46,556 nucleotides of DNA from assembly GCA_001825665.1 (NCBI GenBank), contig MHXZ01000071.1:1-46556 (forward strand), given 5' to 3'. Below the pieces are notes generated by a model. It ran no database searches, was not told the DNA's origin, and saw only the letters and a program-made list of their open reading frames with translations. Shown one piece after another: positions 1 to 8,610 of this stretch (the first letter of the stretch is position 1; the number at the start of each line of letters is the position of its first letter). This DNA is from Planctomycetes bacterium GWF2_41_51. GTDB lineage: Bacteria; Planctomycetota; Phycisphaerae; Sedimentisphaerales; UBA12454. Position numbers and translations under genes: made by a program.

Positions 1-1
1 C

Positions 2-853
2 AAGATGGTTTTTAAATGGGCTGTTTCGCAAGAGCTGGTTCCAAGCTCGGTATATCATGCACTTATAACAGTTGCTGGACTTCGTAAAGGCCGCAGCGAA
101 GCACATGAAACAGATCCGACCAAACCTGTTCCACAGGAACATATTGATGCGACTAAACCACATGTAAGTCGTCATATCTGGGCAATCATACAATTGCAAC
201 TTCTTACAGCTTCCCGGCCAACTGAAATATTAACGTTGCGGCCATGTGATATTGAACGCAGTGGAAGAATATGGGTTTACTCCCCTGCTGACCATAAAAC
301 CGCACATCATGGTCATAATCGTAAAATATATTTTGGCCCTAAAGCTCAGGAAATCCTAGTACCGTTTTTATTCCGAGATCCGCAGGCTTATTGTTTCGCT
401 CCTACTGATGCACATGCAGAAAGGTTGACCAAGCTCCATCAAAACCGCAAAACTCCATTATCGTGCGGAAACGTGCCTGGGGCACGTAGAAAAGATGAGC
501 CAAAATGGAAAACCGGAGATTGTTACAACGTGGCAGCATATCGCAAGGCCGTAACGCGAGCTATTGAGCTGGCATTCCCCGCGCCAGACCATTTACGGCA
601 GCGGGATGATGAAACGAAAAAGCAATGGCGTAAACGGCTGACGAAAAAGGAAAAAGCCGAATTAAAAGCTTGGCACAAACAGTTCCATTGGCATCCTCAT
701 CAATTGCGGCATAATGCTGCGACATTTTTGCGTAAAGAGTTTGGCATTGATACTGCCAGGATAATATTGGGGCACAGGTCGGCGGTTATTACGGAGGTAT
801 ATGCGGAAATGGATCAGCAGAAAGCGATGGAGGCAGTGGTCAGAGTTGGATAG
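2..853 (+). CDS. int: Tyrosine recombinase/integrase, 5'-truncated by window edge
   Basis: This is the catalytic part of a site-specific tyrosine recombinase, the enzyme that integrates and excises phages and islands. Counting from the first Met in the window (position 5), the conserved residues are Arg71 (TASRPTE), the H-x-x-R box His232/Arg235 (HPHQLRHNAA), His257 (LGHRS) and the nucleophile Tyr266 (ITEVYAEM). The frame is open to the window edge with a Lys codon before that Met, so the true start and the N-terminal DNA-binding domain lie upstream. The insertion between Arg71 and the H-x-x-R box is long, about 160 residues with a lysine-rich stretch. It is the only integrase seen, so it may belong to the prophage that follows the CRISPR locus. 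A stand-alone island integrase is the alternative. The family call is secure; the element it serves is inferred. Confidence 0.9.
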   Translation, partial: KMVFKWAVSQELVPSSVYHALITVAGLRKGRSEAHETDPTKPVPQEHIDATKPHVSRHIWAIIQLQLLTASRPTEILTLRPCDIERSGRIWVYSPADHKTAHHGHNRKIYFGPKAQEILVPFLFRDPQAYCFAPTDAHAERLTKLHQNRKTPLSCGNVPGARRKDEPKWKTGDCYNVAAYRKAVTRAIELAFPAPDHLRQRDDETKKQWRKRLTKKEKAELKAWHKQFHWHPHQLRHNAATFLRKEFGIDTARIILGHRSAVITEVYAEMDQQKAMEAVVRVG

Positions 854-1070
854 CTTGTTGATTTTCGAATTAAAGTATTGATATTGAATCGAACGTGAAA
901 AAAAATTACGCCCATTGCTGACATAAAGGGGGTGCAATGTAATAATTGCCGTTATACCGAAAAAACTTTAATTTTATGGACAAGATGGGTAGTTTATGGT
1001 AGCATTTATATATTCGTTATACAGATTAATAATCTTTTTACAGGAGGTAAAATTTCGGGTGGAACTAATT

Positions 1071-1179
1071 AAAAAAAAAGCCGCAGAACCGTGGGTTGCA
1101 CGAGCTGCAGCGGTCGCCTTTCGGCGGTGCCTGCGAATTTTTCTTGTTGTGAAAAAACGAGGCCGAGATTAATTACACT
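1071..1179 (-). ncRNA. tracrRNA of the type II-C system
   Basis: This is the trans-activating RNA that pairs with crRNA repeats and is bound by Cas9. Read on the minus strand, it opens with an anti-repeat (1179 to 1146). Its first 19 nt match the array repeat at 16 positions. The three differences (C to T, C to T, A to G) each turn a Watson-Crick pair with crRNA into a G-U wobble. After a non-pairing U-rich bulge, CACAAC pairs with GUUGUG at the repeat 5' end. Next come a short hairpin with a GAAA loop (CGCCGAAAGGCG), a larger hairpin closed by CCGC/GCGG with inner CGTG/CACG, and a run of nine T (1079 to 1071), which forms an intrinsic terminator. Its length is about 109 nt. It is divergent from cas9, and its start lies 63 bp from the cas9 ATG. 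Ends are inferred from the promoter and T-run. Confidence 0.9.
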
Positions 1180-1185
1180 GATGCC

Positions 1186-1215
1186 ATTATAAAACAACTA
1201 ATGTAAACATTGCAA
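1186..1215 (-). promoter_or_regulatory. Promoter of tracrRNA
   Basis: On the minus strand there is a perfect -10 TATAAT (1191-1186) and a -35-like TTGCAA (1215-1210) separated by 18 bp. The predicted start falls at about 1179, the first base of the anti-repeat. The elements lie in the 5' untranslated region of cas9, so divergent transcription of tracrRNA and cas9 shares this 60-bp stretch. No comparably clear cas9 promoter was found. The 854-1070 gap upstream holds no gene I can support. Confidence 0.75.
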
Positions 1216-1242
1216 GAGAAATTTTTGAATTAGGAGGATTTA

Positions 1243-4200
1243 ATGAAATTATTAGGATTGGACTTAGGGACGAATTCAGTCGGCTCAGCGTGGATAGATA
1301 CCGATAAAAAAATAATAAAAATGGGTGTTGGTGTATTTCCGGCGGGAGTTGAAGAATCAGAAGATAAAAGAGGCGCTCCAAAAAATCAGGATAGACGTAA
1401 AAACCGACAGCAAAGAAAGTCTATTTGTAGACGGTCTATGCTGAAAAGAAATCTTCGCCAATATTTAATCAAGAAAAAGTGGATTCCGACAGAAAAAACT
1501 GAACTACAAGAGTGGTATAATCTCAATCCGTGGATTTTGAGAAAAAATGCTATAGAAAAAGAATTAACTGAGTATGAATTTGGCAGGGTATTACTCCATT
1601 TCGCACAAAAACGAGGAGCATGGTGGTTTGATGAAGAACCAGAGGAAACTGGAGACACAAAGAAGAAGAAAAAGGATTTGTCAGAAGTGCCGGGGACAGT
1701 TGAATATACCAAACGAAAAATGAAAGAAAAAGATGCTGAAACTTTCGGTAAACTTATTGCCATAGAATACGAAGCAAGAAAAACAGATACAGCAAATAAT
1801 AAAAAAAGGAACAACAGAGTAAAAAACAGAAATAATGCTTTAGGCGACAAGGAAATGGAATTTGTTGCCGACAGACATATGATACTTGATGAGTTTTTGA
1901 AAATATGGGCAAAACAAAAAAGTTTCAATGGTGAACTTGCAAGGCAGCTAAATCTGCCAGATGCTCAAAAAGAAATTTATAATAAGCAAAAGACCGATAT
2001 ATGGAGATGTCAAGGCGTATTATTCAGTCAGAGAAAAGCATATTGGAATTTGGGAACACTTGGCAGGTGCGAATTAGAGCCGACCGACGAAAAATGCCCA
2101 AAGGCGGATATGTATGCACAGGAATTTCTTGTTCTTACCAGTGTTAATAATATTCGCATTACTCCACCAGGACAAGAAACAAGGAAATTAGATACACCAG
2201 AAAGAGAAAAAGTTATAACCGCTGCAAGAAAACAGAAGACAGTTTCAGAAAGTACAGTAAGAACTGCTCTCGGAATAAATAAAGGTGAAAACAAAGCGCT
2301 TTATACGCTCAATACTGATGGTGATAAATTCACAGTAAACGGCGATTGGTTTTATTCGCAAATAGTGCATGATAGCTTTGGTGAAAATGTATGGAAATCC
2401 TTTAACCAGAATGTAAAAGATTCGGTCAATAACGCTATTTTAAAATTTGAACCAAACGAGGAGGAAGATGAACAAAAACTTGTAGCAGGCTGTAAAAAAT
2501 GGTGGAATTTAGACGATGCACAGACAGGAAAATTTATAAATGTCTGGAAGAAACGTCCCAAGAAAGACACCAGAGTGAATCTTTCACGCAAAGCGATTAA
2601 AAACCTGCTGCCTTACTTGCGGGACGGGTGGAGCGTAACTGAAGCAAGAAATATGTATGCTGAAGATGCAACAAATGATGCAAATAATTTAAAAAGAAAA
2701 CGATATTCCACAAAAGAAATAGCAGTTGATAAAAAAATAAGGCATTTCCTGAAGAAGCATCCTGATATGCTGCCGCCGGTATCAGACGGGATTTCCAATC
2801 CTGTTGTAAGAAAAAGTATTCATGAAGTTCGAAAACATTTGATGGCGCATATCAAGCAATTTGATAAACCAGACCGCGTCATAATCGAGCTATCCAGAAA
2901 GACAAGACAAAGTGAAAAAGTTATTGCCAAAAAAATGCAAATCAACAAAGCAATAGACGCACTTACTAAGGAAATAATTGAAAAGCATAATCTGAATGAT
3001 GGGACTATTACAAGTACACAAAAAGAGGCGGCTATTAAGCGTATAAGGTTATGCAGACAACAACGATATGTTTGCGCTTATTCAGGAGTAATTGAAGACA
3101 AACCATATTCCTGTGCATATTCTGGAAAATCTATAACAGAAGAGCAAGCCAAAACTGGCGAAGGATTAGAAATGGATCATATAATCCCAAGAAGTAAAGG
3201 CGGGAATAACGGTATGAGCAATTTAGTTTTGTGTTATTCCACAACTAACCAAGGTAAAAAAGATAGAACACCAATTGATTGGTTGACCGAAGAAGAATTT
3301 GGAAGATTAGAACAAAGATTTAAACATTTAAAAGATGAACAGGATAATTATATAACAAAAGATAATGTTGACATGTCGGATAAAGCAAAGTGGACAAACC
3401 TTCATCGCAGAACACCAAAAGAAGGTTTTACAGAAGAACAACTTAGTTCAAGTGCCTATGCCGCAACGCAAACAACTGATTGGATAAATAAAGTTTTGTA
3501 CGGCAGTCAAGATAGAAATAAAAGATACGTTTTTGCCTCAAACGGTGATTATACAGGCATACTTCGGCGGGATTGGGGATTGTTTTTCGATGAAGAAGGT
3601 AATCGCAGTGAGAAAGGCAAGAAATTTCGAGGCGACCACAGACATCATGCTGTGGATGCCGTTGTGATTGCGTTAGCTCCTTTATTCTTTCAGAAAATTA
3701 AAGAATCTTTCATTGATTTTGAAAAACAAAAAGAAAATAAAAACATAAAACCACAATGGAAAACCATTGCAGAGCCATGGGAGGGATTTAGCCAGCAGGT
3801 TGCAGATGAATATAAAAAACTGAATGTTTCACACAGGGCATATAATCGGAAAATTACTGGCTATTTACATAAAGATTCGATTTATGGGCCAGCAATTATT
3901 TATGACAGGTATCAAAAGGATAATGAGAAAAAAGGAATTAAAAAGGGCGAATTAAAAAGGGATGAAAATGGAAATTTAGTTTTAAAAGATGGGATGTATA
4001 TAAAAAGCATTCCGGTTATAAAAATAGAGCAAGGTCATTTGAGAATGCCCAATGATTGGCATAGCTTAAAAGAAGAATACAAGTCTGCAATGGCCAACAA
4101 AAAAGAAATAAAGAAAAAGATGCTGGCTTTGGAGGAAGTTCCGCCTGCAAAATCTGGTATTATACGAGATATTGACTTGAGAGATAAAATCTGTGATTGG

Positions 4201-4833
4201 CTCAAAGACAATAATTTTTCGGAAATGAAAGAAGCAAAAAAATATATTCAGGAAAATGGTTTAGTCATAAATGGTACACCTATACGAAAAGTGCGAGTGC
4301 TTTGGAAATTAAATGAAGTTGTGGAAATTCCGAGAAAAAGTTTTGATTATGAAACTGGCGAATTTGTAAAATGCGAAGATAGGAAATCATTACGAGTTTA
4401 TCAGACACAAAATAATCATCACATAGAAATCAGAGAAAGTATAAAAGGACAATGGAATGGGGACGTTATTACTAATTTTGATGCTGCCAAGCGAGCAAGA
4501 GTTGACAAAAAAACAATAGTTGATAGGAATGATACCGAAAGTGGTAGATTCATTATGTCTCTTGCAAAGGGTGAAGTTGTTAGCATGAGACATCCTGCAA
4601 CACAAAACGCTAACTACTTTGTTGTGTTCAAAATTGATTCTACGGGGACTATCCATTTTACAAAACATACAGATGCTAATCCGGCAAGCACCAAAAAGAA
4701 AAATGTGCCTATCCGTGAGGATATTGATTTAACACCACAAAAATTGCAAAAGTTAGGAGTTGCTCCAGGTTCTGTGCCGTACAAAGTTAAAATTAGTCCG
4801 CTTGGAGAAGTCAGAGAACTGATTAGAGATTAA
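1243..4833 (+). CDS. cas9: Cas9 endonuclease, type II-C, 1196 aa
   Basis: This is the RNA-guided double-strand DNA endonuclease of the type II effector. All catalytic residues are present. RuvC-I is LGLDLGTNSVG with Asp7. An Arg-rich bridge helix follows at about residues 45-75 (DRRKNRQQRKS). RuvC-II is VIIELSRK with Glu549. The HNH domain EMDHIIPRSKGGNN has Asp645/His646, with Asn660 and Asn669 at the spacing expected for the second and third HNH residues. RuvC-III is HRHHAVDAVV with His802 and Asp805. A Cys pair just before HNH (VCAYSG and SCAYSG) looks like a local duplication of the usual single motif. The start is fixed by a strong AGGAGG 8 bp upstream and by the N-terminal RuvC motif. 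At 1196 residues it is longer than many II-C Cas9 proteins. No csn2 or cas4 is present, which supports subtype II-C. cas1 begins two bases after its stop. Confidence 0.97.
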   Translation: MKLLGLDLGTNSVGSAWIDTDKKIIKMGVGVFPAGVEESEDKRGAPKNQDRRKNRQQRKSICRRSMLKRNLRQYLIKKKWIPTEKTELQEWYNLNPWILRKNAIEKELTEYEFGRVLLHFAQKRGAWWFDEEPEETGDTKKKKKDLSEVPGTVEYTKRKMKEKDAETFGKLIAIEYEARKTDTANNKKRNNRVKNRNNALGDKEMEFVADRHMILDEFLKIWAKQKSFNGELARQLNLPDAQKEIYNKQKTDIWRCQGVLFSQRKAYWNLGTLGRCELEPTDEKCPKADMYAQEFLVLTSVNNIRITPPGQETRKLDTPEREKVITAARKQKTVSESTVRTALGINKGENKALYTLNTDGDKFTVNGDWFYSQIVHDSFGENVWKSFNQNVKDSVNNAILKFEPNEEEDEQKLVAGCKKWWNLDDAQTGKFINVWKKRPKKDTRVNLSRKAIKNLLPYLRDGWSVTEARNMYAEDATNDANNLKRKRYSTKEIAVDKKIRHFLKKHPDMLPPVSDGISNPVVRKSIHEVRKHLMAHIKQFDKPDRVIIELSRKTRQSEKVIAKKMQINKAIDALTKEIIEKHNLNDGTITSTQKEAAIKRIRLCRQQRYVCAYSGVIEDKPYSCAYSGKSITEEQAKTGEGLEMDHIIPRSKGGNNGMSNLVLCYSTTNQGKKDRTPIDWLTEEEFGRLEQRFKHLKDEQDNYITKDNVDMSDKAKWTNLHRRTPKEGFTEEQLSSSAYAATQTTDWINKVLYGSQDRNKRYVFASNGDYTGILRRDWGLFFDEEGNRSEKGKKFRGDHRHHAVDAVVIALAPLFFQKIKESFIDFEKQKENKNIKPQWKTIAEPWEGFSQQVADEYKKLNVSHRAYNRKITGYLHKDSIYGPAIIYDRYQKDNEKKGIKKGELKRDENGNLVLKDGMYIKSIPVIKIEQGHLRMPNDWHSLKEEYKSAMANKKEIKKKMLALEEVPPAKSGIIRDIDLRDKICDWLKDNNFSEMKEAKKYIQENGLVINGTPIRKVRVLWKLNEVVEIPRKSFDYETGEFVKCEDRKSLRVYQTQNNHHIEIRESIKGQWNGDVITNFDAAKRARVDKKTIVDRNDTESGRFIMSLAKGEVVSMRHPATQNANYFVVFKIDSTGTIHFTKHTDANPASTKKKNVPIREDIDLTPQKLQKLGVAPGSVPYKVKISPLGEVRELIRD

Positions 4834-4835
4834 AA

Positions 4836-5720
4836 TTGATCAAAAAGATAATTGAGATATCGCGGCAAAGGACTGCTTTATCTATACGATATGGGCAATT
4901 GATACTCAAGCGAGAGGATGGCGAGAACTCTATACCCTGCGAGGATATTGGCATACTACTTGTTGATAACCAGGCGACAGTTTATACGCATAGTGTATTT
5001 ACGGAATTATTAAAAAATGGCGCAGCAGTTGTGCTTTGCGGGAATGACCATTTGCCGAGCGGATGTTTGCTGCCGATTGAAAACAATACAATTCAAACGC
5101 AGCGATGTTTGCAACAAATAAAAGTAAAAGAGCCGGTTAGAAAAAAATTATGGCAGCAAATAATACGTGCCAAAATCAGGCATCAGGCAAAAATTGTCAG
5201 AGATAACACAACGATTCATAAAGCATTGATGGAATTATTTAGCCAGGTTCGAAGCGGCGATCCATCGAATATAGAAGCGCGGGCGAGTAAAATATTTTGG
5301 GGGGCGTATGTCCAAGGAATTGATTTTAAAAGGAACGCAGAAGGACAGCCGCCGAATAATTTATTAAATTACGGATATATGATAATGCGAGCGGCAGTTG
5401 CGAGAGCGATTTGCAGCGCAGGGCTTTTGCCATCGGTCGGGCTTCATCATAAAAATAAATACAATGCGTTTTGTCTTGCCGACGATTTGGTCGAGCCGTT
5501 CAGAGGATATGTAGAAATAAAAGTTAAAGAAATTGTTGCAGGCGGAGAGTGGGAGGAATTGACGCAGGGAATAAAAGCAAAATTGCTTGAAACATTATAT
5601 GAAGAAGTTGAGATTTCAGATTATAAGGGGCCGCTAATGGTCGGGCTGCATAGGATGGCAGCATCACTGGTGAGATGTTTTTGCGGAGAGCAAAAGGAAA
5701 TAGATTTACCAAAATTGTGA
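4836..5720 (+). CDS. cas1: Cas1 integrase of CRISPR adaptation
   Basis: Cas1 is the metal-dependent integrase that, with Cas2, inserts new spacers at the leader end of the array. The 294-residue protein has the usual Cas1 layout: an N-terminal beta domain (MIKKIIEISRQRTALSI) and a helical catalytic domain. The metal-binding residues are Glu147 (NIEARASKIFWG), His204/His205 (GLHHKNKYNAF) and Glu220 (ADDLVEPFRG), the spacing seen in type II Cas1. The start is a TTG two bases after the cas9 stop. That start gives the family-typical N-terminus and implies translational coupling to cas9. The nearest ATG would delete the first beta-strands. There is no fusion or truncation. Confidence 0.95.
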   Translation: MIKKIIEISRQRTALSIRYGQLILKREDGENSIPCEDIGILLVDNQATVYTHSVFTELLKNGAAVVLCGNDHLPSGCLLPIENNTIQTQRCLQQIKVKEPVRKKLWQQIIRAKIRHQAKIVRDNTTIHKALMELFSQVRSGDPSNIEARASKIFWGAYVQGIDFKRNAEGQPPNNLLNYGYMIMRAAVARAICSAGLLPSVGLHHKNKYNAFCLADDLVEPFRGYVEIKVKEIVAGGEWEELTQGIKAKLLETLYEEVEISDYKGPLMVGLHRMAASLVRCFCGEQKEIDLPKL

Positions 5721-5774
5721 GCCACAGAGTTATAGATTATATCTTTGCCACATAGTTCACAGAGATATATAAAA

Positions 5775-6104
5775 ATGATAATAAGCGGATATAGAGCGGT
5801 GTGGATATTTGCGATGTTTGATTTGCCGACGGATACGGAAAAGGCACGAAAAGATTATACGCATTTTCGTAAAAATCTTTTGAAAGATGGCTTTGCGATG
5901 ATACAATACTCGGTGTATGCAAGGCACTGTGCAAGTGAGGAAAACGCAGATGTACATTATCGCAGAATACAGAATTTTTTGCCGCCGGACGGCGAAGTCC
6001 GGCTGGTTACTCTCACTGACAAACAGTTTGAGAGGATGCGGATTTTCTGGGGAAAAATGCGAAAACCGGCACCGCCTGCGCCAAAACAACTCGAATTATT
6101 TTAG
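5775..6104 (+). CDS. cas2: Cas2, CRISPR adaptation subunit
   Basis: Cas2 is the ferredoxin-fold partner of Cas1 in the spacer integration complex. The 109-residue sequence has the opening strand VWIFAMFDLPTDTEKARKDY with the conserved Asp16, followed by LLKDGFAMIQYSVYARHC, both typical of type II Cas2. I chose ATG 5775 over an in-frame TTG at 5745. It gives the normal N-terminus, and a short purine stretch (AGAG) precedes it. The cas1-cas2 gap of 54 bp contains two imperfect copies of GCCACAGAGTT. The array begins 48 bp after the stop. That gap holds an 8-bp stem (CCTTTTTC with GGAAAAGG, 6123-6151) that could slow convergent transcription. Confidence 0.94.
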   Translation: MIISGYRAVWIFAMFDLPTDTEKARKDYTHFRKNLLKDGFAMIQYSVYARHCASEENADVHYRRIQNFLPPDGEVRLVTLTDKQFERMRIFWGKMRKPAPPAPKQLELF

Positions 6105-6152
6105 AGTCATTTTGACGCAAGTCCTTTTTCGACAGCAGGTAACGGAAAAGGT

Positions 6153-8165
6153 AGTGTAACTAATCCCGACCTGATGTCAATCCACAACCACAGGATGGCT
6201 CGTAACTGACGACACGGAGTGTAACTAATCCCGACCTGATGTCAATCCACAACTGATTGCCTGATCGGGTATTTTCTTTATGAGTGTAACTAATCCCGAC
6301 CTGATGTCAATCCACAACGTTGGCGATTGCCGATATAATTTTGTGCCTAGTGTAACTAATCCCGACCTGATGTCAATCCACAACATAAGACCTTGGCGAT
6401 ACGCTTCCTGTCCAGTGTAACTAATCCCGACCTGATGTCAATCCACAACATAATTCCTGGCGTTGTCCGCACGTTGGCCAGTGTAACTAATCCCGACCTG
6501 ATGTCAATCCACAACAATGTGTGCGGCGGTACTTGTTCATATCTCAGTGTAACTAATCCCGACCTGATGTCAATCCACAACGTGGGCGTCGAGCCATGCC
6601 TTCAGCTCTATAGTGTAACTAATCCCGACCTGATGTCAATCCACAACACGAACATGATGTTTAACCTTTCATTTCTTAGTGTAACTAATCCCGACCTGAT
6701 GTCAATCCACAACAGCATTTTTCCTTTGCGCTGCTGCTTTGTAAGTGTAACTAATCCCGACCTGATGTCAATCCACAACAGCTTTTGCCTGGTGTAACTT
6801 TCGTTTCTCAGTGTAACTAATCCCGACCTGATGTCAATCCACAACATCAATTTGATTATTCAGTTGCTGAAAATTAGTGTAACTAATCCCGACCTGATGT
6901 CAATCCACAACTTAAAGCATAGACATCCTGAAACAACTTTAAGTGTAACTAATCCCGACCTGATGTCAATCCACAACAATTTTTTTAGAGGTGCAATTAT
7001 GGCGTTTAGTGTAACTAATCCCGACCTGATGTCAATCCACAACTTGCGATATGCGAGGCCCAGGGCTGGCAGAAGTGTAACTAATCCCGACCTGATGTCA
7101 ATCCACAACATCTCGATTGTATCTTCCTTGCACGGCCAGAGTGTAACTAATCCCGACCTGATGTCAATCCACAACAAGAATGTTCTATTAATAGCGACGA
7201 TTTTAAGTGTAACTAATCCCGACCTGATGTCAATCCACAACATGCCGATGCACTGAGGATTATTACAACAAAGTGTAACTAATCCCGACCTGATGTCAAT
7301 CCACAACGGGCGGCTTTATAAAGAGTAGTGGGTACAAAGTGTAACTAATCCCGACCTGATGTCAATCCACAACATCAGGTAGGCACGCAACGAAAATGGG
7401 AAAAGTGTAACTAATCCCGACCTGATGTCAATCCACAACCATACAATCCAGTTTCAGTTTTGCGATTATAGTGTAACTAATCCCGACCTGATGTCAATCC
7501 ACAACATAGCTTTATGGATTGCGGTTAAAGTCCCGAGTGTAACTAATCCCGACCTGATGTCAATCCACAACATCAGGCATTGCTTCTCAATTACTAATAA
7601 AAGTGTAACTAATCCCGACCTGATGTCAATCCACAACAGTTCGTCACCGTCTGCCATTTTCTGTATGAGTGTAACTAATCCCGACCTGATGTCAATCCAC
7701 AACATAGGTATCTGCGCTAGAGTCGATAGGCTTAGTGTAACTAATCCCGACCTGATGTCAATCCACAACTGATAGCGATGATTGGGCTTTTGGTTCAGGA
7801 GTGTAACTAATCCCGACCTGATGTCAATCCACAACATATGACCTACACTCTGTTGGTCGAAATGTAGTGTAACTAATCCCGACCTGATGTCAATCCACAA
7901 CACCCGAACTTATCAGCGAAGATACAAGCGAAGTGTAACTAATCCCGACCTGATGTCAATCCACAACAGGTTTCATAGTCGCTAAGTTCGTTGCGATAGT
8001 GTAACTAATCCCGACCTGATGTCAATCCACAACGGACGGCCAAAAGGCCTATGAAGAAACTTGAGTGTAACTAATCCCGACCTGATGTCAATCCACAACA
8101 CGCCATTAGATTTAAAGTGGATCGCCGCCAGTGTAACTAATCCCGACCTGATGTCAATCCACAAC
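6153..8165 (-). CRISPR. Type II-C CRISPR array, 31 repeats and 30 spacers
   Basis: I count 31 repeats of 36 bp, all reading as identical, starting at 6153, 6218, 6283, 6349 and so on to 8130. Twenty-seven spacers are 30 nt. Three (the 1st, 2nd and 4th from the cas2 side) are 29 nt. The plus-strand repeat begins AGTGTAACTAATC and ends CAATCCACAAC. The crRNA strand is the minus strand, where the repeat begins GTTGTGGATTGACA as type II repeats usually do. Only that strand pairs with the tracrRNA anti-repeat. Transcription therefore runs toward cas2, opposite to the cas genes. There is no degenerate terminal repeat at either end. By eye no spacer has a full match elsewhere in this window. Confidence 0.98.
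8130..8157 (-). promoter_or_regulatory. Repeat-embedded crRNA promoter (copy in the last repeat; present in all 31)
   Basis: On the crRNA strand each repeat contains a consensus -35 TTGACA at repeat bases 9-14 and TACACT at bases 31-36, with a 16-bp spacer. The predicted start lies 6-8 bases into the following spacer, which would leave about 22-25 nt of guide. Neisseria meningitidis type II-C repeats have the same design, with a -10 at the repeat end. Coordinates here are for the repeat at 8130-8165; all other copies are equivalent. Confidence 0.7.
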
Positions 8166-8610
8166 ATACCTATTTTATATATTTGTTCACATGCCCGGCA
8201 TATAGATTCCAAAATGATTATAAGTTGTAGGAAAATGTTAAATTCACAGCTTCATCAAATTTAGTACTTTATTTGGAGTAGAGTTCATTCGTCAAAAAAA
8301 GTTTTTTATGCGTTTTCTATCAGATTTCCTGTTATTTGTTTAAATTACTAATATTTTATTGGACCTTGCTCTTGCAAGAAATTACAAAAAATGGTATATT
8401 TTCTATTAAGTACAGTGAAGTGAGGGTCGAACCGACCTAGGCCATTTGTTGGCATGTCAAACCTAAGCCCCAGAATTATAAAAACTAATTTTTTGCATTA
8501 ATGTTTCGATGTCTAAAGTTTAATTTTATTTTTTAATAGGCAGATTCCCATTAAGTGTTAAACGTAGCGGATACGTTATCAGTCTGAAACTCTGTCTATA
8601 GTTCGTCAAT
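8166..8610. other. AT-rich intergenic stretch, probable CRISPR leader at its left end
   Basis: This 445-bp stretch has no convincing gene. The part next to the last repeat (about 8166-8280) is very AT-rich and lies upstream of the array in the crRNA direction, where leader and integration signals belong. On the minus strand TATAAAAT sits about 10 bp before the repeat. Further right is a small inverted repeat, GGTCGAACCGACC, near 8430. The rest shows only A/T runs. It would also have to hold the promoter of the gene at 8611, which I could not place with confidence. Confidence 0.45.

Noticed and set aside
1386..4668. Several minus-strand frames within cas9
   Set aside because: Shadows of the A-rich cas9 coding strand, with Phe/Ser-rich products and no start signals.
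5745..5774. TTG start giving Cas2 a 10-residue extension
   Set aside because: The extension is not typical of type II Cas2, and ATG 5775 gives the standard N-terminus.
6780..6809. Spacer containing GTGTAACT, the first bases of the repeat
   Set aside because: Only eight bases and not extended; most simply chance, not a broken repeat.
7242..7271. Spacer sharing 12 nt (GCCGATGCACTG) with the tail chaperone gene at 31933-31944
   Set aside because: A few 12-nt matches are expected by chance for 30 spacers against 46 kb on two strands; the flanking bases do not match.
6356..8212. Open frames on both strands across the array, encoding repeats of VTNPDLMSIHN and LWIDIRSGLVTL
   Set aside because: They are translations of the CRISPR repeats, which happen to be open; no ribosome-binding sites and no conservation in spacers.
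8415..8470. tRNA-like T-loop (GGTTCGACC on the minus strand)
   Set aside because: The T-stem has a mismatch, and no matching acceptor, D or anticodon arms could be found around it.
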